Source: Lineus longissimus (lineage: Eukaryota; Nemertea; Pilidiophora; Heteronemertea; Lineidae). Taken from it: a stretch of 64,000 bases of DNA. Shown here in pieces: positions 34,983 to 44,944 of the stretch. Location: NCBI RefSeq assembly GCF_910592395.1, contig NC_088316.1, forward strand, positions 8,990,001 to 9,054,000. Reading direction: 5' to 3'. Position 1 is the stretch's first letter, and each line of letters begins with the position of its first letter. Below the pieces are notes generated by a model. That model was given only the letters and a program-made list of their open reading frames with translations, searched no databases and was not told the origin of the DNA. Made by a program: the position numbers and the translations under genes.

Positions 34983-36203
34983 ATGGCAGACCCAGCTCCA
35001 GGTGCAGCCCCAGCCGCAGCTCCAGCTCCAGCTCCAGCTCCAGCCCCAGCTCCAGCTCCAGCTCCAGGTGCAGCCCCAGCTCAACCAGTACTTAGACCAG
35101 CAGATTTTCTTCCAGACCCTAAGTTTACTGGTGAAGATGTATCTAATGAGAAAGCGATCAGTCATTGGTATCTCTTTACAGACTATTTGCAGGTCCATGG
35201 ATTAGACAACCCCAATGCTGCAGCAATGCCAGCCGTAACGGTTAGGTTTAGATTGTCCCTAGCAGGAAATGCAAGATTGTGGGCACATGGTCGCATGTTT
35301 ACAGACCTGAATGATATGAGAGCCTCATTCATCCAGCGGTTTAGCCAACACCATAGCGAGTTTGCCAATGTCAAATACTTTGACAACATTGTTTACAAAA
35401 CAGGTGAATCTGCAGAGCAGTTCTTGCAGAAGATAAGAATTGCAGGGCAGATGATAAACTACAATGATCAACAGATCCGAACAAAGTTTTTACACTCTCT
35501 GCCAGAAGAATGCCAGAGAGCAGTTGTCATGGCCGCTCCAGTTGGAGCCAATGCCCAAGTTCTTGCCAATCTAGCCCTAAAGTACTTAGATATAATGCCG
35601 AAAAGTGTATCCTTTACAGATCAGGTGCATGTAGCAGCTCCCTCCCAAGATGTAAGGGACATCAAGAGTGACATTCAAGAACTAGAAGCAAGCATCAAAG
35701 ACCTACAGGTGCAGTTTGCCAGCAATGCAGCAGGAAGTTGTCGTCATGATGATCATAGGCCCAATAGTCGGAGTCCCAGAAGACAGAGAATGAGGAATGA
35801 GTTCGGACACGGGTATCGTCATCGATCTAATAGCCCCTTTCGTCCTCGTACTCCCACCCAGGATCAACAACGAGAACCCAGTCCTAGAAGGTCAACTGAT
35901 CGCCCGCAAAACAAGGGATACCGTCTGTTCCAGTGTCATTTCTGTGGGAAGTTTGGTCGTGGATGGAGAAAGTGTTGGAGTTACCTCAAGATGGCACAAG
36001 GTCAACAGGGACAGTCCTCTCGATTTCAAGCTCAACAGGGACAACCCTCTCCATTTCCAGCCCAACAAGGTCAGCACCCTATGTTCCAGATGCAAGCCGA
36101 TCACATGATGAACCAGTCTTCCTTTCAGCAAGACCCAGGCTCAGGTAGGTCAGGACAGTCATGGCGACCCAGACAACCCAATAGAGATCAGAATTTTCAG
36201 TAG
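34983..36203 (+). CDS. Gag of the 10.3-kb element (406 aa)
   Basis: The first ATG of the frame is 34983, opening MADPAPGAAPAAAP; sequence upstream is open but lacks an ATG. An Ala-Pro repeat covers residues of about 4-40. It is followed by a capsid-like region (PDPKFTGEDVSNEKAISHWY... and ...FIQRFSQHHSEFANVKYFDN), then a short coiled-coil-like stretch (DIKSDIQELEASIKDLQVQF), an Arg/Ser-rich basic region and one zinc-knuckle-like sequence CHFCGKFGRGWRKC. In that motif the histidine expected in CX2CX4HX4C is Arg (codon CGT, one transition from CAT), so zinc binding is probably weakened or lost. A Gln-rich tail with repeats of QAQQGQ/PAQQGQ ends the protein. The stop at 36201-36203 overlaps the pol frame. 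Confidence 0.88.
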   Translation: MADPAPGAAPAAAPAPAPAPAPAPAPAPGAAPAQPVLRPADFLPDPKFTGEDVSNEKAISHWYLFTDYLQVHGLDNPNAAAMPAVTVRFRLSLAGNARLWAHGRMFTDLNDMRASFIQRFSQHHSEFANVKYFDNIVYKTGESAEQFLQKIRIAGQMINYNDQQIRTKFLHSLPEECQRAVVMAAPVGANAQVLANLALKYLDIMPKSVSFTDQVHVAAPSQDVRDIKSDIQELEASIKDLQVQFASNAAGSCRHDDHRPNSRSPRRQRMRNEFGHGYRHRSNSPFRPRTPTQDQQREPSPRRSTDRPQNKGYRLFQCHFCGKFGRGWRKCWSYLKMAQGQQGQSSRFQAQQGQPSPFPAQQGQHPMFQMQADHMMNQSSFQQDPGSGRSGQSWRPRQPNRDQNFQ

Positions 36204-36250
36204 GGGGTGGTTCAGAAGGACCAACTGAGTTACCCCGAGAAACTGTTAGA
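36185..36250 (+). promoter_or_regulatory. Probable -1 frameshift site between gag and pol
   Basis: The pol frame opens right after a TAG at 36182-36184 and overlaps the last 19 bases of gag in the -1 frame. The gag codons before the stop are GAT CAG AAT TTT CAG TAG; the TTTT run lets the Phe tRNA slip back one base, although GAATTTT is not a canonical X-XXY-YYZ heptamer. Just after the stop, TGGT...ACCA nested within GGGG...CCCC (about 36204-36237) can form a stem-loop, a usual stimulator. Pol has no ATG of its own near its start, which supports frameshifting over reinitiation. Confidence 0.55.
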
Positions 36251-39200
36251 AAAGCTGAAGACCCATCTGAATTTTTAGGTACTGACACTACAGCCATACA
36301 GTTAACAGCTAATAATTATGCCAAAGGCTATCTTGATAGTAAAGAGGGTATTCTCTTATTGTTTGATTCAGGAGCAACTTCTAGTCTTATTTCAGGTTCT
36401 TGTATACAGATATCGAAGTTTCTTAGTAGCTTGCCAGCATTTGATATTGCACCATGTTGCTTCAAAATTGGTAATGGAGAATATCTACAGACTAATCAAG
36501 CACTATCATTCGAAGTTTCTATTCAGGGTTGTAGGTTGAGAATTTATGCCTGCATAGTAGACAACCTGACCGGCCCAGATGTGTTGGTAGGAGCCTCTAC
36601 GTTGTCCGCTTTGAATGGTTCATTAGATTTTGCAACCCGTACTTTTACTGTGAGACCAAAGAAGGTTTGGTTCACACCTGTCAACCGTAGTATCATCAAA
36701 CCCGGAGAAACAAAACATGTATTGGTGAAAGGTAAGTTGCCAAAAGTATTGAAAAATTCTGAGATCCTTCTACACTCTGGTAAATATTTGACCAGATTTT
36801 GTCCATCTCATATACTTTTAAAGCTTAAGAAGGGCACGGGTACTGTTCAAGTCACTAATACGGGGAAAAGATCAATTTCTCTAAGTTCTGATAAACCAGT
36901 AGCGTTTACTGACTTGGGTGAGTTTTCTCATACTTTCAGGCAAGTTCCACAGGAGATGTTACAGACGCATTTGACAAGAGCTTCTTGTGAGTCAGATGTC
37001 CAGTATAAAAACCTGAAAAAGTATCCCCACCTTGAATGTACTGATCCCCTTTCCAGGAAGACACCTCGAGAGATTTTAAAGGATACCATTGATCTTGATT
37101 CGGACACTTGTATTTTAGACACAGAAGGGAAACAAAGAGTGAGGGAGATGATTTTAAAGCACAAAGATGCTTTTAGTCTTTATGGTGAGATAGGACATTG
37201 TCCAAACATTGAAGTGGATATTGAATTGAAGGACACAACTCCATTTTATATCAAACCATATCCAATATCAGATGTACAGAAACCCATAATGGATAGAGAA
37301 CTACGGAAGTTGGTGAAGTTAGGGATTCTCAAGAAGGGTTGTTCCGCCTACAGTTCGCCGTGTTTGTTAATCAAGAAGCCCAATTCAGATCAATTTAGAT
37401 TTGTTTCAGATTTTAGGTTTCTCAACCGGAAAGTTGTGACAGCTCAACAGAATTATCTCTCGTTGCAGAATGTTCTTTCTAGATTAGGAAAATCAGAGTG
37501 TCGAGTTCTTTCTGTTATAGATTTAAAATCTGCTTTTCATACTCTACCCCTTTCTAAAAAATCGCAGAGATACACAGGGATTTGCCCCTATCCGGGCGCA
37601 CCGATGTATATGTACCAACGGTTACCAATGGGAATGAACATGTCACCAGCCAAGTGGCAACAACAGATTAATGAGATATTAGCTACAATTCCAGATAAAG
37701 ATGACTTTTGTGTTGCTATACATGACGATTGTTTGATTTTTAGCCGTAATGAGTCTGAGCACATGGGTCATCTTCAATGCATTCTGCAGGTTTTTCAGGA
37801 ACATGGATTAAAGCTGTCAGCCCAAAAATGCCGTTTGTTTCGATCAAGTTGTACATATATTGGTCATGAAATTTCCATTTCAGAACCAGACGGAATTGTT
37901 CAAGTCCGAGCGATGATGGACAAGTGCGCAGCGATTAGAAACATGAGGAAACCCTCTAACCAGCGAGAGTTGAGACGCTTTATTGGAGCCGTCACGTTTC
38001 TTTCTATGTATTTACCGAAACTCCAGATTCTCTTCAAACCCCTTCATTCTCTTTCTAGGAAAAATCAGAGATTTCTTTGGACTGAGGAACATGACGACAG
38101 ATTTGAGAAGATCAGAGAACTTCTTGTATCCCCTCCAATCTTATGTGCCCCTCAAGGCACTGGTGATTTCCATTTGTACAGCGATACTTCTAGGTGTGCC
38201 ACCGGTTCAGTGTTAATGCAAGATATTTGTGGACAACAGCGTGTTGTTGGCTATTACAGCAAAATCTTGCCCAGCGCCGCACAAAGGTACAGTGTCAGTG
38301 AACTTGAATTGACAGGTCTTCTCATGAATGTTACACCTTGGAAATATTACTTACAATCTACGGCATTTCATTGCTATGTTGACCACTCCTCTCTAGTCCA
38401 GATGTACAAGTCAAAACACCAGCCACCTACTCTTAGGTTGCAGAAGCTATGGGAACGACTATCTCAGTATTCTTTTGACATTTCTTACTGTAAAGGGTCC
38501 GATATGGTCATTTCAGATTTCCTCAGCAGAGCACCAAGGGAAGACGATGATGACCTTGAAAGGATTATGCCAATAGCCCTTCCAGCCCAGCTAGTACAAT
38601 TCTGCCCATTGTCTGCAGATGATCACGCCTTTCCTTTCAGAGCAGCCCCAGTAGAAAGGCCAGTGACGCGAGCGTTCGCGAGACAGATGAACATTCCTGT
38701 CAAGCCACTTTTTCCGGAGAGACCACCCGTACCCAAAGATGCTGAGGTCCCTGAAGTTGAGGCTAACCAGGACCAGCCGATTCCAGATGCTCCAGATGTT
38801 CCAGATGCTCAAGATGTCAATCAACAGGAGGACGTCTTAGACCCGCCTTTGCAGAACGAGAATAATGATCAACACCCCCTGCAGGCCGACAACCAACCCC
38901 GACCAGGTGAATTGAGAGACTTCGAACCAATGATACCGGGGGACATCTTCTACCCACCGCCAAAGACAAAACCTGCGAAACCCAGAAAGCCAGTACCAGA
39001 AGAACCAAGACTGGTGGACCGAGTTGTCAAGAAACCGGCTAAAGAGGATTCAAACATAGAGGAATTTCTGGAGTTTCTTCGCAAGCCAGAGCCTCTGATC
39101 ACCAAGATCGAGGATTTGACGGCTCGTCATATCCCCAACCAGTCTGAGCTTAACAGAGTTTTGAATATCATAAAACGGAAAGTCATCAGAGATTACAATT

Positions 39201-41047
39201 TACCTTTTGAAGCACAACAATTCAAGGCAGCCCAACAGTCTTCTCCAAACTTTAAACCTATTTATGATTATCTGGCCTACCAAATTTTACCCAATGATAA
39301 GAAAGCAGCAAGAGTGATAATGCTTAGAGCAGAACAATATTTATTATGCAATGATATTCTTTTCAGAATATTCTTTCCGTCTAATAGTGATCATTTCTGT
39401 TTTCAGCTTGTGATCCCTGACCAGTTCATTGATCCGTTGATAGCCAAGTATCATGATTCTCTATTGAGCAATCACCAAGGTTGTGTTAGAACTTACCTCA
39501 CAATGAGGAAATTGTTCTATTTTCATGGCATGTATCAACGCATTGTATCTTATATCCAGTCTTGTGCTCAATGCCAGCAATTCAAAGGAAAAGCTGAAAT
39601 GCTGAGGCCATTCCATGAGCGAATTCCTTTGGATTATTCACCATTTCAGACTATTTCTTTAGATTTCAAGAAGATGGTGACGTCAAAATCGGGATATTCC
39701 TGGCTGATGGTTGTTACCTGTGCTATAACGAGATATACTGTGTGTGTTCCAATGAAGACATTGGATGCTCCAGCTATCAGTGAGGCCCTTATCCAGCGCG
39801 TATTTTGCTGTTATGGCATCCCAGATGTCCTAGTTACAGATGCCCAGTCGTCGTTGATAGGTAAAGTCATGGAGATTGTGTGTACTGCACTTGGTATCAG
39901 CCAGAAAGTTGTGTCTGTTATGAATCACGGTTCGCTACATGTAGAAAGACAGATTAAATCAGTCGCTGATTTGATAAAAGTGAATTTAGATCAGTATGGT
40001 GACGATTGGATACGGTATCATTCGGTTGCGCAATACTCTTATAACACATTTTGTTCGCCCCAGTTAGGGAATCATTCCCCCTATTATTTGTTATTTTACA
40101 GGGAACCGAAAGATGTTAGTGGTTTAAATTTTAGGCCACTTTTGGGATTGACCAAGTCCCAACAGGAGTATATTGAACAGTTAAAACACCAATTTGATAG
40201 TGTATCTAAGTTCATGTTACAGTTGCAGGAACACCAGCAGAAAACCCAGAATGAGAAGATCTCACAACGATTGTCAAAGAGTCCAACATATGCCCAAGGA
40301 CAGCTTATTTATTTGCATAAACCCAGCAGTTCTAGTCTTACATCCAATGCTAAGAAGTTCACTGCTAAGTATGTGGGTCCGTTTGTTGTTCATCAAGTGT
40401 TGGATCCTAGCCATGTATTGCTTGCAGATATCAAGGGTAGAATATTGAGAGATGTGTTTCATGTAAACCGAATTAAGCCGGCATTTATGAGAGCCACTGA
40501 GTGTAGTAATATCTCTAACTTGCAAAAGTTGAGAGAAGCTTTGGCTATGAACGAACCAAAGATTGATGTTGAAGAGGACAAGTGTCATCTCAACAGCGAG
40601 GACACACCTAAGTATCATTTTGTTGATGAGACAGGTAAAGAAATAAGTAATGTTTGTTCTTGTAATGAGTCTGATTTGGTCTTTTCAGCACAGGGCCAGC
40701 CCATCGATCTGTCGGTGCACAAGGAGAATCTAGAGGTGAATAATGGGTTTGCCGCCCCGGTTCCTATGTCAAGGGAGCAACAGGTGCGCTTGGTGCAGAA
40801 ATTGCAGATGGCGCCTCCGTCTCACACAGACTATACTGTTGTCAGAGCCAAGTTTCGAGCAGGACAATTGCGAATTTTGTTGTCTCTTCCATTGCAGTCT
40901 GGTATTTTCAGGTTCTGGTGGGATCCTCACAGTGTACGAAACTGTGCCGAGGTTGTTAGCGAGATCCTTGGACAAGATAGTAAAGTGAGATGTTCGGGTT
41001 CACCCGAAAGGTTTGCCAGACATCTTTATGGAATGGTTCGACCATAG
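36185..41047 (+). CDS. Pol polyprotein of the 10.3-kb element (1620 aa)
   Basis: Numbered from the first open codon after 36184, the order is protease, reverse transcriptase, RNase H, integrase. The protease has Asp61-Ser-Gly-Ala. The reverse transcriptase has LKSAFHTLPL and a His-Asp514-Asp515 active site in place of the usual Tyr-x-Asp-Asp. RNase H has its first acid at Asp667. A proline- and acid-rich linker of about 150 residues (PDAPDVPDAQDV..., PPPKTKPAKPRKP) separates RNase H from integrase, which is unusual. The integrase has an HHCC finger (NHQG...CAQC) and the triad Asp1160, Asp1219, Glu1254 with 34 residues between the last two and an NHGSLHVER motif. A GPY/F-type module (KYVGPFVV...VFHVNRIKP) follows. 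The last roughly 190 residues have no recognised domain. Starting at the first open codon is a choice made because frameshifting is likely; no stop interrupts the frame. Confidence 0.92.
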   Translation, partial: RSEFSVGGGSEGPTELPRETVRKAEDPSEFLGTDTTAIQLTANNYAKGYLDSKEGILLLFDSGATSSLISGSCIQISKFLSSLPAFDIAPCCFKIGNGEYLQTNQALSFEVSIQGCRLRIYACIVDNLTGPDVLVGASTLSALNGSLDFATRTFTVRPKKVWFTPVNRSIIKPGETKHVLVKGKLPKVLKNSEILLHSGKYLTRFCPSHILLKLKKGTGTVQVTNTGKRSISLSSDKPVAFTDLGEFSHTFRQVPQEMLQTHLTRASCESDVQYKNLKKYPHLECTDPLSRKTPREILKDTIDLDSDTCILDTEGKQRVREMILKHKDAFSLYGEIGHCPNIEVDIELKDTTPFYIKPYPISDVQKPIMDRELRKLVKLGILKKGCSAYSSPCLLIKKPNSDQFRFVSDFRFLNRKVVTAQQNYLSLQNVLSRLGKSECRVLSVIDLKSAFHTLPLSKKSQRYTGICPYPGAPMYMYQRLPMGMNMSPAKWQQQINEILATIPDKDDFCVAIHDDCLIFSRNESEHMGHLQCILQVFQEHGLKLSAQKCRLFRSSCTYIGHEISISEPDGIVQVRAMMDKCAAIRNMRKPSNQRELRRFIGAVTFLSMYLPKLQILFKPLHSLSRKNQRFLWTEEHDDRFEKIRELLVSPPILCAPQGTGDFHLYSDTSRCATGSVLMQDICGQQRVVGYYSKILPSAAQRYSVSELELTGLLMNVTPWKYYLQSTAFHCYVDHSSLVQMYKSKHQPPTLRLQKLWERLSQYSFDISYCKGSDMVISDFLSRAPREDDDDLERIMPIALPAQLVQFCPLSADDHAFPFRAAPVERPVTRAFARQMNIPVKPLFPERPPVPKDAEVPEVEANQDQPIPDAPDVPDAQDVNQQEDVLDPPLQNENNDQHPLQADNQPRPGELRDFEPMIPGDIFYPPPKTKPAKPRKPVPEEPRLVDRVVKKPAKEDSNIEEFLEFLRKPEPLITKIEDLTARHIPNQSELNRVLNIIKRKVIRDYNLPFEAQQFKAAQQSSPNFKPIYDYLAYQILPNDKKAARVIMLRAEQYLLCNDILFRIFFPSNSDHFCFQLVIPDQFIDPLIAKYHDSLLSNHQGCVRTYLTMRKLFYFHGMYQRIVSYIQSCAQCQQFKGKAEMLRPFHERIPLDYSPFQTISLDFKKMVTSKSGYSWLMVVTCAITRYTVCVPMKTLDAPAISEALIQRVFCCYGIPDVLVTDAQSSLIGKVMEIVCTALGISQKVVSVMNHGSLHVERQIKSVADLIKVNLDQYGDDWIRYHSVAQYSYNTFCSPQLGNHSPYYLLFYREPKDVSGLNFRPLLGLTKSQQEYIEQLKHQFDSVSKFMLQLQEHQQKTQNEKISQRLSKSPTYAQGQLIYLHKPSSSSLTSNAKKFTAKYVGPFVVHQVLDPSHVLLADIKGRILRDVFHVNRIKPAFMRATECSNISNLQKLREALAMNEPKIDVEEDKCHLNSEDTPKYHFVDETGKEISNVCSCNESDLVFSAQGQPIDLSVHKENLEVNNGFAAPVPMSREQQVRLVQKLQMAPPSHTDYTVVRAKFRAGQLRILLSLPLQSGIFRFWWDPHSVRNCAEVVSEILGQDSKVRCSGSPERFARHLYGMVRP

Positions 41048-42157
41048 CCATTCTACTTGATAACTGTGCATTGAGCCTAACAGAAAGTGCATCTAGGTTC
41101 ATATGTGTAGAATTTGTTTTATAGTTACTAATCGTTCATTCTGTAATTTTCAGTCTTATGACGTTGTTGTTTGTATTGTACGGTATGTCTTTTACAGACT
41201 ATTTTGATTGTAGTACAACTTTCCTTCCCAAGGGGGATGGAATAGACGCAATTCTGGTAAACATCCTTTCTCTGTGTGACAAAATATACTACTGTCTGTG
41301 TTCAGAACAGTGTTTTGCTACATTAAGTGCATATTGCACAGGGATAATAGTATTACTATTTTACATTCCAGGTTTTCAGCTCCTAGAGGTAGGATTGAAG
41401 CCATTTCAAGAAGAACTAGTATAGTACTTCCATTGCTAAACCATGTATATGTTTATATTGGTCCTAAACATTCTATGTGGTTTGAAATGGCGACTGTCTC
41501 TCAGTCTTGTGTGCACATTGTGTTTGTGTATTGAGTTTTCCATTTTTCATAAGGATAATGTAGGTATTGTGAGTGTAGAGTGTTGTTGATGATTTTGTGG
41601 TAATGTTTTTATCTTGTGGTTGTATCCAAATGCTCGATGCCTCATGGTGTTAAGGTGATCATTTTGAGTAAATGAGCAAGTTGTTTTCTAAGTTCCAGTT
41701 GCATCAATTGAGTTTCGTATAGAATTTAACTCGACAGTCATTTTAAAGTGTTAATGTGACGTTATGTGATGCAGCAATATCTTGTGTGAAATACAGGTAT
41801 CTGTCTGGTAGTTGACTTTATCCAGAGAGGTGAATTAGGCCAAGTTCACATTTCAAGCAGGAAGGAACACGTACAGTAAGAAGTGATGTCTTGTCTGATA
41901 ATACAATATTAGTAATATTGTATAGTAATTATGTAAGTTTCTAGCTATATTGTTGTAAAACAGAAGTACATGTAATTGGTTGCATTGATATGTAACTTTG
42001 ATACATGTTATAAGCTATTTTTGAATCCAGGTACTTTGAATCTAGGTACATGTAATCTTAGTTAGACTTCAGTGTAACTTCATAAACAGGACAGGTTAAG
42101 AAGTAAAGTAGGTTGTTTAGTTAAAAATCAAAAATCTTTGTTAAAGATTTTTTAGTA
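41048..42157 (+). other. 3' non-coding region of the 10.3-kb element
   Basis: There are 1.1 kb between the pol stop and the polypurine tract. Frames of 88 aa (41158-41424) and 78 aa (41298-41534) are hydrophobic in places but have no signal peptide, cleavage site or fusion-like segment in a sensible arrangement, so I do not call an envelope gene. Confidence 0.6.
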
Positions 42158-42168
42158 AATAAGGGGGA
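42158..42168 (+). other. Polypurine tract
   Basis: Aataaggggga directly precedes the 3' LTR; it is the plus-strand primer site. Confidence 0.85.
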
Positions 42169-42386
42169 TGTGATGTATAAATAGCACAATATTTAGAGCA
42201 GGCCCAGACTCCTTTAATTAGGGCACAGGTTGTGTAGACCCTGTTCATCCGGGGATCTTCCGAGAAGGAGCGACGCGCTCAGCTTGTTCATGTGGTGGAG
42301 ATTGTCATTTCGAATAATAAAGTGATATTCTACGATAAACCAGGACTTGCCTCTATTGAATGAAATGGAACCAGGAAAACATAACA
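42169..42386 (+). repeat. 3' LTR of 10.3-kb element
   Basis: 218 bp; compared with the 5' LTR it has two substitutions and lacks one 6-bp duplicate. It is followed by the target duplication CTAG. Confidence 0.93.
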
Positions 42387-42895
42387 CTAGGCCTAGGGGT
42401 AGGCGAGTTTGTAGCAAAGAAGCCAGAGCGGCAGAGGCACCGCCAGCTTTTCACACCCGGTCGGCGGCCGTGGGTCTTACAATAGCAAACTCGGAAAAAG
42501 TCCAAATAAAGTAAGTAATACTCGGCCAGTGCATCTCATCACCCCTGCCAAGTGTCAACGTCATCCTAAACTCGCTAAAAAGTATACAGCAGACTATACT
42601 CCTAACGCCTACTGCACCAGACTGAGAGCAAGTAGCATGGCATAAACGACCACTTCAATCATCATGCTAATCATTGCTAATACTAGGCCTTGAACATGTA
42701 GAAGATTATTAACAGGCTGTAGGAAAAACCCGGAGTACGGCTGGCGGTTTAGTGGCCGCATCAGGGACACCATGCTAAGTCACATAAAGTGTCGTGGAGG
42801 TGTGTCCGCCAGACTACCGCGTGATTGGTTGACCTAGTTATGGTTCCTGGTTCTTTCAGAACAGGAACCATATTGTGTTTGGTCATGGTGTCTGT

Positions 42896-42960
42896 CTGTG
42901 TGTGTGTGTGTGTGTGTGTGTCTGTGTGTGCGTGTGTCTGTGTGTGGGTGTGTGCGTGCG
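42896..42960 (+). repeat. (TG)n microsatellite
   Basis: An imperfect TG tract with interspersed TC, CG and GG steps. The frames read through it (Thr/His-rich on minus, Val/Cys-rich on plus) are artefacts. Confidence 0.9.
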
Positions 42961-43718
42961 TTTGTATCAGGGGGCAAATGGGTACATATGCCTGAATACA
43001 CACCTTCCACTCGGGGACACACCGCCTAACGGGGACGTCCCCAGTTGGAATCTCATTCAATTCAGGAAAGAGAGGACGCAAGGGTTCCCGAAATTATGAT
43101 TTTGGATTGATCGGAGCAAGTCCGCATACCGCTGGTCCGTACGGATGAATTAGTTTCCACTTAAGACACCACGTGGCGTATCATATTTTCGCCTGCACAC
43201 ACGATGTCCGCAGACATGTCATTGCATACGGATGACGTCGATCACGTCATGCACGTCATGCACGTCATGTCATGCAGTGCACGTTGGCGTTGCGCGAATA
43301 TTTCGAGTGCAGCGTCAAAGCCAAGGGCGGACACAGAATTTTTCAGGTCTTGAAGCCGAAGGTAGGTGTTTATCTATTTTTAAATATGATTAAGCTTGGC
43401 CTAAGCTTTTTAAGCCTGACGTATTCCAAGAGAGGCAATTTTAGGCCAACATCGACAATGTTTTACACGATAGGCCTAGTGCATCAGCATGCACAGCATG
43501 CATGCCATGACTGCCCAGGCCAAGGCACTGGAAAAGGCCATGTCGATAGACTCTTTCGCAGAAGGCCCTGACCACACTCCTCGCATGCGTGGAGAGTGCC
43601 CTGAACAATACAAGTAGGATTAAAAATTTAATGTTGCAGAAAAACGGGAAAAAGTCACATTTGCATCCATTTTTTTCACAATCCAAATGCCTATTTCGTT
43701 TTTATATCGGTGTCCAAT

Positions 43719-44671
43719 CAAGGAGGATACCGCGGTGACGTCACATCACGTGATCCCGACCCATATTAGTGATCGCTATGGCCAATCAGATTCAGTCTAC
43801 TGACAGCACCAGGACTGAACACATCTCCACGTCTCACTGTCTGGTGCGCTCCTGTACACAAAAACACCAATAGACATGAAATATTGCAATACCTAGTATG
43901 GATTCTTCCTGTGTAGAATAAAATTTACACAGCAGATTAACTTCCACGAATAAAAAAGACGTTTGGCGTGGCCAAAGTGCGGAAATAATGGGAAATAATG
44001 TCTCCGCTAAAATACACTACGAAATGCACTAGGCAATGCACTACGCGATACACGGTAGAGATGCAGTTGAGTTTGTTATTGTTTTGACTTAGAAGCCCGC
44101 CCATATCATAATATATTCATGTATTCATGAAGTATGAACTCATTTCTGTCCCATACAACTCTAAGAACAGTCAATTTCTTCTTAAATCATCACCGAAACC
44201 GCGATATCCGCAGGAAGATTTCGTTCTAGTGTCCGAAAATGCGTGATCTTACAGGGGCGCTAACTCGACAAATAGAGGGGATCTATGGGGATCTATGCGA
44301 GTTTTAGGTATTACAGGTCTCGAACTTGTAAAATCTGTAAACATGCCTCCAAATCCCATTATGATAATGAAGAGATTGCCCCATATCTGGGAGACTGTTT
44401 TGAAACCATCGCTAATTTTGGAAGATCGGTGCCGGCTATTTGGTTTAAAAAACCCTATTTCTCCCCATCAAAACAGCACTTTTCATTATTCAAATGATAG
44501 CTTATTGTCTGAAGACTTATTTCATAGCAGAAAAGTACTAATAACTCTGATTTGATGCGAAAAATCTAACTTTTTTGATGACTTGATTTTCCCTTGGCCG
44601 TGGATCGAGTTTGTTTACAATATGCAGCGCCATCTTGGAAAAGCCGTGACGTCACCGCGGTATCCTCCTTG
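43719..44671. mobile_element. 953-bp TIR element with 9-bp target duplication, copy 2
   Basis: Same 26-bp inverted ends and length as the copy at 29892. The flanking duplication is GTGTCCAAT (43710-43718 and 44672-44680), different from the first copy, so these are two independent insertions and not a segmental duplication. The near identity shows recent activity by a transposase supplied from elsewhere. Confidence 0.92.
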
Positions 44672-44944
44672 GTGTCCAATCACATGTACCAACCAAGTTT
44701 GAAAGGAAGTTTATTTGGACTTTTTCCGAGTTAGCCTTTGCCTGTAATTAGTGTAATGCATTTGCTGTAGGCTAGTAAAAGTGGCTCTGACGATCATCTA
44801 CAAAAGAGCCTATTTAGCGGATTCTGCGGAAACTGGGTGGAAACGGCATAAAAACGGAGTGAGTTGACCGGTATTACAACAAAAAGGCCCCTAATAAACA
44901 TATGTAATATTATCAGTGCAGTGCCCTAGTAAGCGCGCAGCGCC

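Larger units (their letters stand above)
32081..42386 (+). mobile_element. 10.3-kb divergent Ty3/Gypsy retrotransposon
   Basis: LTRs of 224 and 218 bp start TGTGATGTAT and end CATAACA, with a 4-bp target duplication CTAG (32077-32080 and 42387-42390). The LTRs differ by two substitutions and a 6-bp duplication (aatgtc), so the insertion is fairly young. Gag and pol are separate overlapping frames. The element is unusually long because of a 2.6-kb leader, of which 1.4 kb is a nested inverted-repeat element, a proline-rich linker inside pol, a C-terminal pol extension, and a 1.1-kb 3' non-coding region. The reverse transcriptase His-Asp-Asp box and the Asn-His-x-Ser-Leu integrase motif place it outside the common Mag, Gypsy and CsRn1 patterns I know; the lineage is left open. 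Confidence 0.93.
42488..44732. repeat. 23-bp perfect inverted repeat pair
   Basis: Aactcggaaaaagtccaaat and its complement lie at 42488-42510 and 44710-44732, enclosing 2.2 kb that includes the second 953-bp element. They may be ends of an older transposon; no target duplication was seen. Confidence 0.6.

Noticed and set aside
41158-41534. Envelope gene of the 10.3-kb retrotransposon
   Set aside because: The short hydrophobic frames lack a signal peptide, cleavage site and transmembrane arrangement.
42761-43099. His/Thr-rich and Val/Cys-rich frames
   Set aside because: They read through a (TG)n microsatellite.
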